From: Bryobacteraceae bacterium CoA2 C42
GTDB lineage: Bacteria; Acidobacteriota; Terriglobia; Bryobacterales; Bryobacteraceae
Assembly (NCBI GenBank): GCA_019931245.1
Contig: JAINDL010000082.1
Span: 1 to 64,000, forward strand
DNA length: 64,000 nucleotides
Direction of reading: 5' to 3'
The notes below the pieces were generated by a model, which saw nothing but the letters and a program-made list of their open reading frames with translations, was not told the DNA's origin and ran no database searches. The translations under genes and the position numbers were made by a program. This document shows, piece after piece, positions 1 to 7,454 of this stretch (its first letter is position 1; each line of letters opens with the position of its first letter).

Positions 1-135
1 AAAGTGGTAAAATACCGCCTTCTCATACACCCCCATCGCATACTCATCCAGCCGCCCCCGCAACCCGTGCGCCCCAAAAGCCCCCAACCCCACCGCCAAA
101 GCCAGCAATCCCGCACCCACCGCACTCCAGTTCAT
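1..135 (-). CDS. DUF423 family small membrane protein (3' end outside window)
   Basis: The first 45 codons of a minus-strand gene begin at the ATG at 135 and run off the left edge. The translation has a hydrophobic stretch followed by GAFGAHGL and ends in YEKAVFYHF; both are typical of the DUF423/YgdD family of small inner-membrane proteins (about 120 residues, several membrane helices, function unknown). It is divergent from the receptor gene that starts at 217, so the roughly 80 bp between them should hold both promoters. Recognition rests on the two family motifs; only about a third of the protein is visible. Confidence 0.8.
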   Translation of the reverse strand, partial: MNWSAVGAGLLALAVGLGAFGAHGLRGRLDEYAMGVYEKAVFYHF

Positions 136-216
136 CACTCGTTCTCTCCTCCTAAAACCATACACCCCACCGGAAGAAGGTGCATCCCGCTGTAACCAAA
201 CTGCATCACAGTTGCT

Positions 217-3200
217 ATGTCCGGTCTTATTGAGAAATCAACCACCCTGAAAACGCTCCTCCTCCGCGCCGCCACCGCCCTCCTGTGCGCCGCCTCCCTC
301 TCCGCCCAAACCACCGGCTCCGTCCTCGGCGCCGTCTCCGACCCCTCCGGCGCCGCCGTCGCCAACGCCAAAGTCTCCATCAAAAACCTCGCCACCGGCT
401 TCCTCAATGCCGCCTCCACCGGCCCCGACGGCCGCTTCCGCATCCCCCAGCTCCCCGCCGCCAACTACGAACTCACCGTCGAAGCCCCCGGCTTCGCCCG
501 CTACGTCCAGGGCCCCCTCACCCTCCAGCTCAACCAAAACGCCGAATTCCTCGTCAAACTCGAAGTCAAGTCCGCCACCGAAACCGTCAACGTCACCAGC
601 GAAGCCCCCCTCATCAACACCACCAACGCCGAAGTCGGCGCCAACTTCGACTCCAAACGCATCGAAGAACTCCCCCTCTCCCCCAGCCGCAACATCCTCA
701 ACGCCGCCCTCTCCGTCGCCGGCGTCGCCCAAATGTCCTCCGGCAACTCCAGCTTCACCTCCGGCGGCGTCTCCTTCTCCGTCAACGGCATGCGCCAGCG
801 CTCCAACAACTTCGTCGTCGACGGCTCCGACTCCAACAACCCCTCCGTCGGCGGCCTCCAACAGGAGATCAACAACCCCGACACCGTCGCCGAATTCCGC
901 ATCATCACCAACCAGTTCCTCCCCGAATACGGCCGCGCCGCCGGCTCCGTCGTCTCCATCGTCACCAAAAGCGGCACCAACGAAATCCACGGCACCGCCT
1001 TCTGGTACCACAACAGCAACCGCCTCAACGCCCGCTCCAACATCGAAAAGCTCTCCGGCTTCACCCGCGCCCCCTGGCGCATCGAAAACCAATTCGGCGC
1101 CACCGGCGGCGGTCCCATCGTAAAAAACAAAACCTTCTTCTTCGGCTCCCTCATGCGCTGGACCGACCGCCAGTTCGCCGCCGGCACCGCCATCCAGGGC
1201 GCCCCCACCGAAGCCGGTAAAGCCCTCCTCCGCCCCCTCGCCGCCGGCCGCCCCCAGCTCCAGGCCCTCCTCGACTTCCTCCCCGCCGCCAGCATCGCCG
1301 GCGGCACCCCCGCCTCGGTCACCGCCGCCGGCCAAACCCTTTCCATCCCCACCGGCACCCTCGCCGGCGCCCAGCCCGCCCTCCTCAACGCCTGGCAATG
1401 GTCCGCCCGCGGCGACCACCGCTTCAACGACAAACACACCCTCGGCGGCCGCGTCCTCGTCGACACCCGCACCCAAATCACCGGCCAGTCCGTCCCCCCC
1501 GGCCTCACCTCCTCCAACCCCACCGACCGTACCGCCGCCAACCTCTTCCTCAACTCCTCTCTCTCCGCCTCCGTCTTCAACGAGTTCCGCGCCTCCTTCC
1601 AGCGCGTCGTCTCCATCACCGAAGCCGCCGACGCCCGCGCCCTCGCCATCCCCTCGTTTGAGGTCTCCGCCCTCGGCCTCAGCGGCTTCAACTCCGCCAC
1701 CAGCCGCACCGCCATCGGCCTCGCCATCAACCTCCCCCAGGCCCAGGCCGTCACCAACTACCAGATCATGAACAACTTCTCCTGGTTCCGCGGCTCCCAC
1801 TCCTATAAAGCCGGCTTCGACTTCCGCCGTCTCAATCAGAACCAGGACTTCAACCCCACCATCCGCGGCCGCATCGCCTACTCCACCCTCCAGAGTGTCA
1901 TCGACGACCTCCCCATCAACGCCTCCATCAACTCCTTCCTCCCCGGCGTCGGCCGTTGGCAGGCTTACCGCTACTACGACTACTTCTTCTTCCTCCAGGA
2001 CGAGTGGCGCATCCGCCCCAACCTCACCCTCACCTACGGCATCCGTTACGAAACCCCCGGCAACGCCTTTAACTTCCTCCAGTCCGTCAACAACCGGGTC
2101 GTCTCTGCCAACAACAACAACCCCGACTTCCGTGTCGACCCCGCCCCGCCCCGCGACCGCAACAACTGGGCCCCCCGTCTCGGCTTCAACTACCGCTTCG
2201 GCTCCGCCCCCGGTCTCCTCGGCAAGCTCACCGGCAACCAGAAGCTGGTCCTCCGTGGCGGCTACTCCCGCACCTACGACCTGATCTTCAACAACATCTA
2301 CCTCAACATCTACAGCGCCTTCCCCTTCACCATCGTCAACAACTTCCCCGCCGGCCAGCCCGGCGCCTACCAGCGCATCCAGGACATCGCCCAGGGCCGC
2401 GTCGTCCCCGGCCCCACCAACCCCGCCCAGCTCCCCCGCACCATTGTCGACGCCAACTTCCGCGCCCCGGTCGTCGAGCAGTTCGCCTTCCAGTTCCAGC
2501 GCGAGCTAACCCGCAACTGGGTCCTCACCACGGGCCTGGTCTCCACCAAGGGCACCGCCCTCTTCCAGACCCTCGACGGCAACCCCACCCTGGCCACCAC
2601 CAACAACTTCGGCGGCGCCGCCAGCCCCGTCGTCCGCGTCAACCCGGCGCGCGGCCCGATTCGCCACCGCGCCAACGCCGCCTCCTCCATCTACCACTCC
2701 TGGCAGACCTCCATCGAAAAGCGTCTCTCCCAGAACTTCTCTCTGGGTGCCCACTACACCTGGAGCGCCTTCATCGACGACGCCTCGGAGATCTTCAACC
2801 CCTCCGTCGCCGGCGAGATCGCCGTCCCGCAGGACAGCTTCAACCGCCGCGCCGACCGCGGCCGTTCCACGTATGACCGTCCGCACCGTTTCACGACCAA
2901 CTTCACCTACGAACTGCCCTTCCTGCGCAAGCAGGAGAGCGCGGCCGGCCGCATCTTTGGCGGCTGGATGATTTCTTCGCTGATCAGTTTCCAGAGCGGC
3001 CCGCCCTTCACCCCGCTGAACGGTTCGGACCCTGGCCGCCGTCTTTCGGGCATTGACGCTTTGGTGGGCACCTCCATCCGCCCGAACCTGAACACGAACC
3101 TCGATCTTTCGAGCATGGACATGCGCCAGATCCGCAGCGCCGGCCAGTTCACCGGAGGAGTTTTCAATCTCTTCTCTCTGGTAAACGCGGCGAACCCGTT

Positions 3201-3447
3201 GGGGAACGTCGGCCGCAACGTCCTGCGCGCGGACGGCATTAACAACGTGGACGTCGCGGTGAAGAAGGTGGTGCGTCTCCCCTGGGAGAAGCATACGTTT
3301 GATTTGCGCTTCGACTTCTACAATCTGACGAACACGCGGGATTACGGCATCCCGCAGGCGAACGTGAACAACGCGGGTTTTGCCAACGAAGGCCTGACGG
3401 ACGGAGGCCGCCGCCGCATTCAATTCGGCCTCCGCTACGCGTTCTAG
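217..3447 (+). CDS. TonB-dependent-receptor-like outer membrane protein with carboxypeptidase-regulatory-like domain
   Basis: A 1076-residue protein. Residues 1-31 form a signal peptide with likely cleavage after SLSA. Residues about 32-115 are a carboxypeptidase-regulatory-like beta domain (GSVLGAVSDPSGAAVANAKV and on), about 120-250 a plug-like domain (VNGMRQRSNNFVVDG, VVSIVTKSGTNEIHG), and the rest is beta-barrel ending in a terminal Phe, as outer membrane proteins do. This Oar/SusC-like architecture is abundant in Solibacter-type genomes; the ligand cannot be read from sequence. No TonB box was identified. Codon use is extreme: almost every codon in the first 2.5 kb ends in C, while after about 2870 G-ending codons become common. 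No clear ribosome binding site precedes the ATG. A decayed copy of part of its 3' end lies at 6741. Confidence 0.9.
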   Translation: MSGLIEKSTTLKTLLLRAATALLCAASLSAQTTGSVLGAVSDPSGAAVANAKVSIKNLATGFLNAASTGPDGRFRIPQLPAANYELTVEAPGFARYVQGPLTLQLNQNAEFLVKLEVKSATETVNVTSEAPLINTTNAEVGANFDSKRIEELPLSPSRNILNAALSVAGVAQMSSGNSSFTSGGVSFSVNGMRQRSNNFVVDGSDSNNPSVGGLQQEINNPDTVAEFRIITNQFLPEYGRAAGSVVSIVTKSGTNEIHGTAFWYHNSNRLNARSNIEKLSGFTRAPWRIENQFGATGGGPIVKNKTFFFGSLMRWTDRQFAAGTAIQGAPTEAGKALLRPLAAGRPQLQALLDFLPAASIAGGTPASVTAAGQTLSIPTGTLAGAQPALLNAWQWSARGDHRFNDKHTLGGRVLVDTRTQITGQSVPPGLTSSNPTDRTAANLFLNSSLSASVFNEFRASFQRVVSITEAADARALAIPSFEVSALGLSGFNSATSRTAIGLAINLPQAQAVTNYQIMNNFSWFRGSHSYKAGFDFRRLNQNQDFNPTIRGRIAYSTLQSVIDDLPINASINSFLPGVGRWQAYRYYDYFFFLQDEWRIRPNLTLTYGIRYETPGNAFNFLQSVNNRVVSANNNNPDFRVDPAPPRDRNNWAPRLGFNYRFGSAPGLLGKLTGNQKLVLRGGYSRTYDLIFNNIYLNIYSAFPFTIVNNFPAGQPGAYQRIQDIAQGRVVPGPTNPAQLPRTIVDANFRAPVVEQFAFQFQRELTRNWVLTTGLVSTKGTALFQTLDGNPTLATTNNFGGAASPVVRVNPARGPIRHRANAASSIYHSWQTSIEKRLSQNFSLGAHYTWSAFIDDASEIFNPSVAGEIAVPQDSFNRRADRGRSTYDRPHRFTTNFTYELPFLRKQESAAGRIFGGWMISSLISFQSGPPFTPLNGSDPGRRLSGIDALVGTSIRPNLNTNLDLSSMDMRQIRSAGQFTGGVFNLFSLVNAANPLGNVGRNVLRADGINNVDVAVKKVVRLPWEKHTFDLRFDFYNLTNTRDYGIPQANVNNAGFANEGLTDGGRRRIQFGLRYAF

Positions 3448-3514
3448 CCCAGAACTAAATCAACCCCAACCCGAAGGCCGGCCAACCCCCAAAGGGAAAG
3501 CCGGCCTTCGCTAT

Positions 3515-3558
3515 CGAAGGCGCCGAGCCCGCTGCGAACGAACCGCTGCAACACCCAA
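3515..3558. repeat. Direct repeat, copy 1 (upstream of RHH gene)
   Basis: A 44-bp segment starting CGAAGGCGCCGAGCCCGC recurs exactly 600 bp downstream at 4115-4158 with about five mismatches. Copy 1 lies just before the RHH gene and copy 2 just after its partner, so the two-gene cassette is bracketed by the repeat. That suggests insertion or duplication as a unit. Confidence 0.7.
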
Positions 3559-3583
3559 TCGCTCCCCGCGCTATGCTGTCAGT

Positions 3584-3883
3584 ATGGCTCCCCGGCGTAA
3601 AGCCACCGCCAGCAAATCCCTCCGCAAGAGCGTGACGATTCCTGCAACGCTGGTCGTAGCGGTCCAACGCACCGCTAAGGAACAGCAACTGACGATCAAT
3701 CGGGCGCTAATTGCCCTTGCGGAACGAGGCGTGCGCGCCGACGCGGAAGCAAGGGATAGGCTACAAGCCAGCTACCATCAGTTCGTTTCCGAAGAGGAGT
3801 CGGCTCTCAAAAGCGAAGCCGGTAAAGACCTGGTTCGCGCAATCTTCGGAGAAAACGCGATTGCCGAAGATTCAGTTCGCTAA
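3584..3883 (+). CDS. Small ribbon-helix-helix-like protein, putative antitoxin
   Basis: A 99-residue basic-start protein (MAPRRKATASKSLRKS). Residues 15-50 read KSVTIPATLVVAVQRTA followed by a helix and LTINRALIALAERGV, the strand-helix-helix pattern of RHH DNA-binding antitoxins. The C-terminal half is acidic and helical, as expected of a partner-binding tail. It overlaps the next gene by 23 bp in another frame, which fits a two-gene toxin-antitoxin-like unit. The family assignment comes from the pattern, not from a named family; antitoxin function is inferred. Confidence 0.6.
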   Translation: MAPRRKATASKSLRKSVTIPATLVVAVQRTAKEQQLTINRALIALAERGVRADAEARDRLQASYHQFVSEEESALKSEAGKDLVRAIFGENAIAEDSVR

Positions 3884-4106
3884 CCTGCCCAGACCGCTGT
3901 GGCAGCATCTGCTCCAACGGGTCGACGAGCGAAAGATCTCGTTGGCTGATCTCGCCGCGCTCCAAACAGGGGCCCGGTCCGGTCCAGATGCGCCTGCCGG
4001 CGACTGGTCCAAAGATTTCGGTTCCTTCCTCCTATGCGGCACGGGGCAGCTCCCCAAAACCGTTCTGCCAAATGCAATGAAGCCCTATGGAACCCGAATA
4101 GAATAA
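3861..4106 (+). CDS. Small conserved protein with KDFGSF-LCGTG-PKT motif, putative partner of the RHH gene
   Basis: An 81-residue protein reading PRPLWQHLLQRV, KISLADLAALQ, APAGDWSKDFGSF, LCGTGQLPKTVL, MKPYG. The open frame extends upstream to an ATG at 3711 inside the RHH gene, but a TTG at 3861 gives a natural start just before the conserved part and a 23-bp overlap. I recall short acidobacterial proteins with the WYKDFGSF.LCGTG..PKT signature but know no function for them. A second, broken copy exists at 6850-7069 in which WYKNF is followed by a 10-bp deletion. Toxin-like role is only inferred from size and pairing. Confidence 0.55.
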   Translation: MPKIQFANLPRPLWQHLLQRVDERKISLADLAALQTGARSGPDAPAGDWSKDFGSFLLCGTGQLPKTVLPNAMKPYGTRIE

Positions 4107-4114
4107 GCAACACC

Positions 4115-4158
4115 CGAAGGCGTCCAGCCCGCTGCGACCGAGCCGCTGCAACACCAAA
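4115..4158. repeat. Direct repeat, copy 2
   Basis: Second copy of the 44-bp repeat at 3515, about 89% identical by eye and directly after the stop of the KDFGSF gene. Confidence 0.7.
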
Positions 4159-4274
4159 TGGATTCCCGCAGCGCGAAGGGAGCAAAACCTGAAGTCGCTA
4201 ACGGCCGAGCTATCCTGGCAAGAGTTGCCATGTTTTGTCATGCATGTTACGGTAGCCCTAAGGGAGGGCCTCCT

Positions 4275-4544
4275 ATGCAGACCATGACCATTTCGCTGCC
4301 GGACCAACGCAAGGAGTTTGTTGATGGCCAGGTCGGCTCTGGTGGTTACAGCAGTGTGAGCGAGCACGTTCGTGTACTCATTCGGGCCGACGAAAAGCGC
4401 AAGGCGCAAGATCGGCTCGAAGCGCTTCTTCTGGAAGGCATCCGGAGCGGCGAAGCCACGGAACTGACACGCCAGGACTGGAGCGATATCAGAGCGGAAG
4501 CGCTACGTCAGCTCGAAGCGCGCCAGAAGCGGAAATCCACCTGA
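4275..4544 (+). CDS. parD: ParD-like type II antitoxin
   Basis: An 89-residue protein beginning MQTMTISLPDQRKEFVDGQV, then GGYSSVSEHVRVLIRADEKR and LEALLLEGIRSGEATELTRQDW. This is the standard ParD layout: N-terminal RHH DNA-binding segment and a C-terminal ParE-wrapping helix. The start at 4275 is chosen over an upstream in-frame ATG (4158) because the family begins here and an AGGGAGGG ribosome binding site precedes it. Its cognate toxin immediately downstream is broken, so this is probably an orphan antitoxin, possibly still autoregulating. Confidence 0.85.
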   Translation: MQTMTISLPDQRKEFVDGQVGSGGYSSVSEHVRVLIRADEKRKAQDRLEALLLEGIRSGEATELTRQDWSDIRAEALRQLEARQKRKST

Positions 4545-4652
4545 ATGGCCGCCGTGCGTAAGCGGGAATCGGCCAGGCGTGATCTCATCGCGCAATGGGT
4601 TTGGTAAGCCGAGAACGCTGGGATCGATACAGCCGACCGATTCTTAAAAGCG
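4545..4652 (+). pseudogene. parE: ParE toxin remnant with in-frame stop and lost 3' end
   Basis: Begins 1 bp after the ParD stop. It reads MAAVRKRESARRDLIAQWVW, then TAA at 4605-4607 where ParE proteins usually have Tyr, then resumes in the same frame as AENAGIDTADRFLKA up to 4652. There the hairpin repeat array begins and the rest of the toxin (about 60 residues) is missing. The surviving part matches the N-terminal helical hairpin of the RelE/ParE family. Both the nonsense codon and the truncation make it inactive. Confidence 0.75.
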
Positions 4653-4765
4653 CACAGGCCGCAGCGAGTCCGTTGTGCGCGGTTCAAAATGAGCGCACAG
4701 GCCGCGCAGCGAGTCCGTTGTGCGCGGTTCAAAAAAAGCGCACAGGCCGAAGCGAGTCGTTGACG
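4649..4765. repeat. Three tandem 43-45-bp hairpin-forming repeats
   Basis: Units start at 4649, 4692 and 4737 with AGCGCACAGGCCG. The first two contain GCGCACA and, about 17 bases later, its reverse complement TGTGCGC, so each can form a 7-bp-stem hairpin followed by GGTTCAAAA. The third unit is degenerate after about 20 bases. The array replaces the lost end of the ParE gene. The remaining bases to 4911 hold no gene that I can see. Confidence 0.75.
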
Positions 4766-4911
4766 CAAGTTTTTGCCTGCGTTCGTGTGCGCGGCTAGGG
4801 CACGGATGCCCAAAATGCGCATAGCCGCCACGAAGGGCGTTTTGTATTGAGCCGCTTGCACCGATTCCTCGATTGTACGGTGCTGAGAAGCTGGATGGAG
4901 GCCAGCGGCAG

Positions 4912-5324
4912 CTAAAGAGGAAGGACCTTTAGCCCTGGGATCATTTTGAAGTGGCGGACGTTGCGGGTTCCGATGGCGTAGTCGAGATGCAGCGCCGTGA
5001 TTCCGATCAACAGATCGGCGGTCGCGATGACCAAGCCCACCTTCTTCATGTCGGCGTCGATCTTGGCGGCCAGCCCGCCCATCTCACGCGGGACGGTTCG
5101 ACCGGCAGGATGGCCAGCACTTCATCGAGATAACGGCGGCGCTTGGCGGCGGCTTCGGGTGTGTTGGCGCGGTGCCAGCCATGCTCCAGTTCCATCACGG
5201 AGATGGAAGAGAGCAAGAACTCGGTTTCGGAGTGCTCGGCGGCAAGCGACGCGAGAAGCTGGCTGACTGGGCGCTTTTCCCGCTCCGCCGCGATGAGCAC
5301 GCTGGAGTCGAGGACTAGTCCCAT
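4912..5324 (-). pseudogene. vapC: VapC-type PIN-domain toxin, frameshifted
   Basis: From the ATG at 5324 the frame reads MGLVLDSSVLIAAEREKRPV, then VMELEHGWHRA and LDEVLAILPVEP. The homology then continues in a different frame as EMGGLAAKIDADMKKVG, VIATADLLIGITALHLDYAI and GTRNVRHFKMIPGLKVL, ending at the TAG at 4912-4914. The acidic residues expected of a PIN nuclease (D in LDSSV, E in VMELEHG, D in TADLLIG) are all present but split over two frames. One missing base near 5100 explains it, as a real mutation or a sequencing error. The start overlaps the end of the Phd-type antitoxin gene, the usual operon order. Confidence 0.75.
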
Positions 5325-5617
5325 GCAGGCGGCTCGAACGAGTCGCGGCGCGAGTCGATGCCCGCTTGCACGTCCTTGGCGAAGTCCTCATCCGGGATGG
5401 GCGCGTCGCCGAGTTTGGCCTCGTAAGCCTTCGCCATGGCGATGCACTCGCTCAGCTTGCGGCCAGGGCGGGCGGCAACGGACGATTTCAGCACGGCGAT
5501 GGGCCGGTGATCTTGCTCGATCACGACCTCGCCCCCTTGCTGCACTTTGGCCAGCACGGCATGAAGATCGCGAGCCACTTCGGCTTCGCTCATGTGGACG
5601 GTTGCCATTGCTTCCAT
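5315..5617 (-). CDS. Phd/YefM-type antitoxin
   Basis: A 100-residue protein. Residues about 4-55 (MATVHMSEAEVARDLHAVL, GGEVVIEQDHRPIAVLK) form the Phd/YefM DNA-binding fold, and the C-terminal part (DEDFAKDVQAGIDSRRDSFEPPAWD) is the acidic toxin-binding tail. The gene overlaps the VapC start by 10 bp. A second in-frame ATG at 5608 is an alternative start. The first ATG (5617) overlaps by TAATG the stop of an upstream frame encoded by the 245-bp direct repeat. Since the partner is frameshifted, it may now act alone. Confidence 0.8.
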   Translation of the reverse strand: MEAMATVHMSEAEVARDLHAVLAKVQQGGEVVIEQDHRPIAVLKSSVAARPGRKLSECIAMAKAYEAKLGDAPIPDEDFAKDVQAGIDSRRDSFEPPAWD

Positions 5618-5849
5618 TATGCCTCTTGCTCCTCGTCTTCGTCTGGTTCGGCGGCCAGGGCGTTCAGCAGTTCCTCACGGGCGGCTTCATCGGGTTTTCC
5701 ATCGCCGTCTTTCTTCGGCAGTGGCGCCGGATGCATGGCCGCTCGGACCTTGCGGCGTCCAGGCGGGCTTTGTTTGATGGTGGCGATCCTGCTTTCGATT
5801 GCCCTTCTTGGTTTGGTCTGGGACTCTTCATCACCAACTGGCCCACCAG
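5605..5849. repeat. 245-bp direct repeat, copy A
   Basis: Nearly identical (roughly 97% by eye, no indels) to 6098-6342, exactly 493 bp away, sharing both ends (CCATTGCTTCCATTATG at left, ACTCTTCATCA.CAACTGGC at right). The minus strand has a coding-looking frame ending in ALAAEPDEDEEQ and TAA at 5617-5619, preceded by REELLN and PLPKKDGDG. This looks like the acidic C-terminus of a gene lying upstream of the Phd-type antitoxin. No transposase or terminal inverted repeat is visible. Confidence 0.85.
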
Positions 5850-6097
5850 CCAAGCAAGTCAAGCGCGCGCTGGAAGAGCTGATCGAGCGCGGGGAAGTCC
5901 GCTTTGAGGGCAACAACCGCTGGCGGCGGTACTGGGCTGCGGCATGAGCAGCCTATCGGACAACCTGCGTTCTATCGCCGATAGATGGGCGATAGCAGCT
6001 GGGCGATGCGTCGCAATCCGCCTGACGAATCAAGGATTTCTATCGACCCAAGGCGAAGAAAGCCGGGAGATAGACCGCGGCCCTCTTGCCGCAACAA
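5850..6097 (+). other. Segment between direct repeats with two overlapping gene remnants
   Basis: The plus strand at about 5851-5947 reads KQVKRALEELIERGEVRFEG and NNRWRRYWAAA before a stop, typical of the last helix and wing of a winged-helix DNA-binding protein whose 5' part is missing where repeat A begins. Its TGA overlaps an ATG at 5944 (ATGA), opening a frame MSSLSDNLRSIADRWAIAA that runs into repeat B and loses any sensible sequence. Both look like broken pieces of a former two-gene unit. Confidence 0.4.
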
Positions 6098-6342
6098 CCA
6101 TTGCTTCCATTATGGCTCTTGCTCCTCGTCTTCGTCTGGTTCGGCGGCCAGGGCGTTCAGCAGTTCCTCACGGGCGGCTTCATCGGGTTTTCCATCGCCG
6201 TCTTTCTTCGGCAGTGGCGCCGGATGCATGGCCGCTCGGAGCTTGCGGCGTCCAGGCGGGCTTCGTTTGATGGTGGCGATCCTGCTTTCGATTGCCCTTC
6301 TTGGCTTGGTCTAGGACTCTTCATCATCAACTGGCCAGCCAG
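6098..6342. repeat. 245-bp direct repeat, copy B
   Basis: Second copy of the 5605-5849 element. It keeps the minus-strand acidic frame (ending EQEP then TAA) and the first few bases of the antitoxin start region, but no antitoxin follows it. Confidence 0.85.
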
Positions 6343-6740
6343 TTTAGTGTATCGCCGCACAACCTGGAGCGACTTCTCCAGGAAGGGTTCTTCAAGTAAC
6401 CGCGCCGAATGAGGAGTCCGCATCTACCAAGGGCCCTGAAAAACGGGTTTCTTTAGTTTCCGCCATGAAAAACCCTTCCCGCGCGTGAATTCCCGTTCCC
6501 CAACTCGTGTATCGTGAAAACCTACGCCTTACGGGGCCATAGTCGCGAAACCTCCATCCTGGTTCCGAAGACCCGAGTGGCTGGAGAGCGGGGCCGCCGA
6601 CCGAAGGCGGAACGAGGCCCCGTGCGGGTGTCGACGCCTCGCATGCGGACGGAGTAACGCAGATCCCGCAGAACGGAAGCCATCGGCGGCAGGACCGCTG
6701 CAACCACCGCGCCGGCCGCAGCCGCCCCTTCTCCGGCATT
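6343..6740. other. Non-coding, degraded stretch
   Basis: No frame here has coding character on either strand and I see no recognisable RNA. It separates repeat B from the decayed receptor fragment and is probably old gene debris. Confidence 0.5.
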
Positions 6741-6845
6741 GCCGCTCCGCCCCAACCGGAACACGAACCTCGATCTCCCGTGCATGGACATGCGCCAGAT
6801 CCTCAGCGCCGGCCAGTAGACGGGGGAGTCTTCAACTGATTCTCC
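6741..6845 (+). pseudogene. Decayed fragment of TonB-type receptor 3' region
   Basis: About 100 bp closely match 3079-3174 of the receptor gene: AACACGAACCTCGATCT, CATGGACATGCGCCAGATCC and CAGCGCCGGCCAGT recur in order. In the copy the frame is interrupted by TAG (GGCCAGTAG) and TGA. It is followed at once by the decayed copy of the KDFGSF gene, so receptor tail and small gene were duplicated together and the roughly 700 bp between them were lost. Confidence 0.75.
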
Positions 6846-6849
6846 CCAA

Positions 6850-7069
6850 TAACCTGCCCAGACCGCTTTACCAGCGTCAACTCCCACGGGTCGACGGGCG
6901 AAAGATCTCCTTGGCTGACCTCTCCGCGCTACAAATATTGGCCCAGTCCAGTCCCGATGCGCCTGCCGGTGACTGGTACAAAAATTTCTCCTATGCGGCA
7001 CTGGGCAGCGCCCCAAAACCATTCTGCTAACCGGAATGAAGCCCTACGGACTCCGAATAGACTAAGACC
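6850..7069 (+). pseudogene. Decayed second copy of the KDFGSF small gene
   Basis: Homologous to 3880-4106. The readable part is NLPRPLYQRQLPRVDGRKIS, LADLSALQILAQSSPDAPAG, DWYKNF; then a 10-bp deletion relative to the intact copy shifts the frame and it ends in TAA within 15 codons. The distal bases (ATGAAGCCCTA.GGA..CCGAATAGA) are again shared. The copy preserves W-Y-K where the intact gene has W-S-K. Confidence 0.7.
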
Positions 7070-7454
7070 ACAACCTAGGCTCGAGCCAACAACATCTCCG
7101 CTCAAAGCAACCACTAGGCATGCCACCCGGTGCCTAGCCTTTCTATTTATTGAATATAGCCCCCATTTTACCCTCCAATAAGCTGCTCGAAGCCCCAGTG
7201 ATGTCCGCCTCCCTCGGCTAAATCCCCTCCGTCGAAACCCATCAACCCCGCGACATTGGCTACCTAGGGCTTTCGCTGTAGTTCCATCTGCTGCGAATTT
7301 GAGATACCCTGGAAACCAGAATCAGCATACAAACCGATTACCAACTTTTCTCCCTCTAACAATCGCTCATACCGGAAACGCAGAAACTGCGTTGAATCAA
7401 ATCATCGCAACCCCCTAGACTATCCATCGAAGTTCCCTTCACGCTCGCCCCGCC
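7070..7454. other. Intergenic region upstream of the defence locus
   Basis: A comparatively AT-rich 385-bp stretch without a coding frame, lying directly before the helicase gene and presumably carrying its regulatory sequences. Apart from the promoter-like pair listed separately I see no clear operator or RNA. Confidence 0.5.
7392..7421 (+). promoter_or_regulatory. Possible sigma70-type promoter of the helicase operon
   Basis: TTGAAT at 7392-7397 and TAGACT at 7416-7421 are separated by 18 bp and sit 33 bp before the helicase ATG. Fit to the consensus is partial, and no other good candidate is obvious in this interval. Confidence 0.3.

Noticed and set aside
238-1800. Long minus-strand Gly/Val/Glu-rich open frame opposite the first receptor
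   Set aside because: It is the antisense of a gene with almost only C-ending codons, which removes stop codons on the other strand; its composition (GGG, EGGE, GVGG runs) is not protein-like.
4649-4765. CRISPR array
   Set aside because: Three units are contiguous with no unique spacers of constant length, and no cas gene is nearby.
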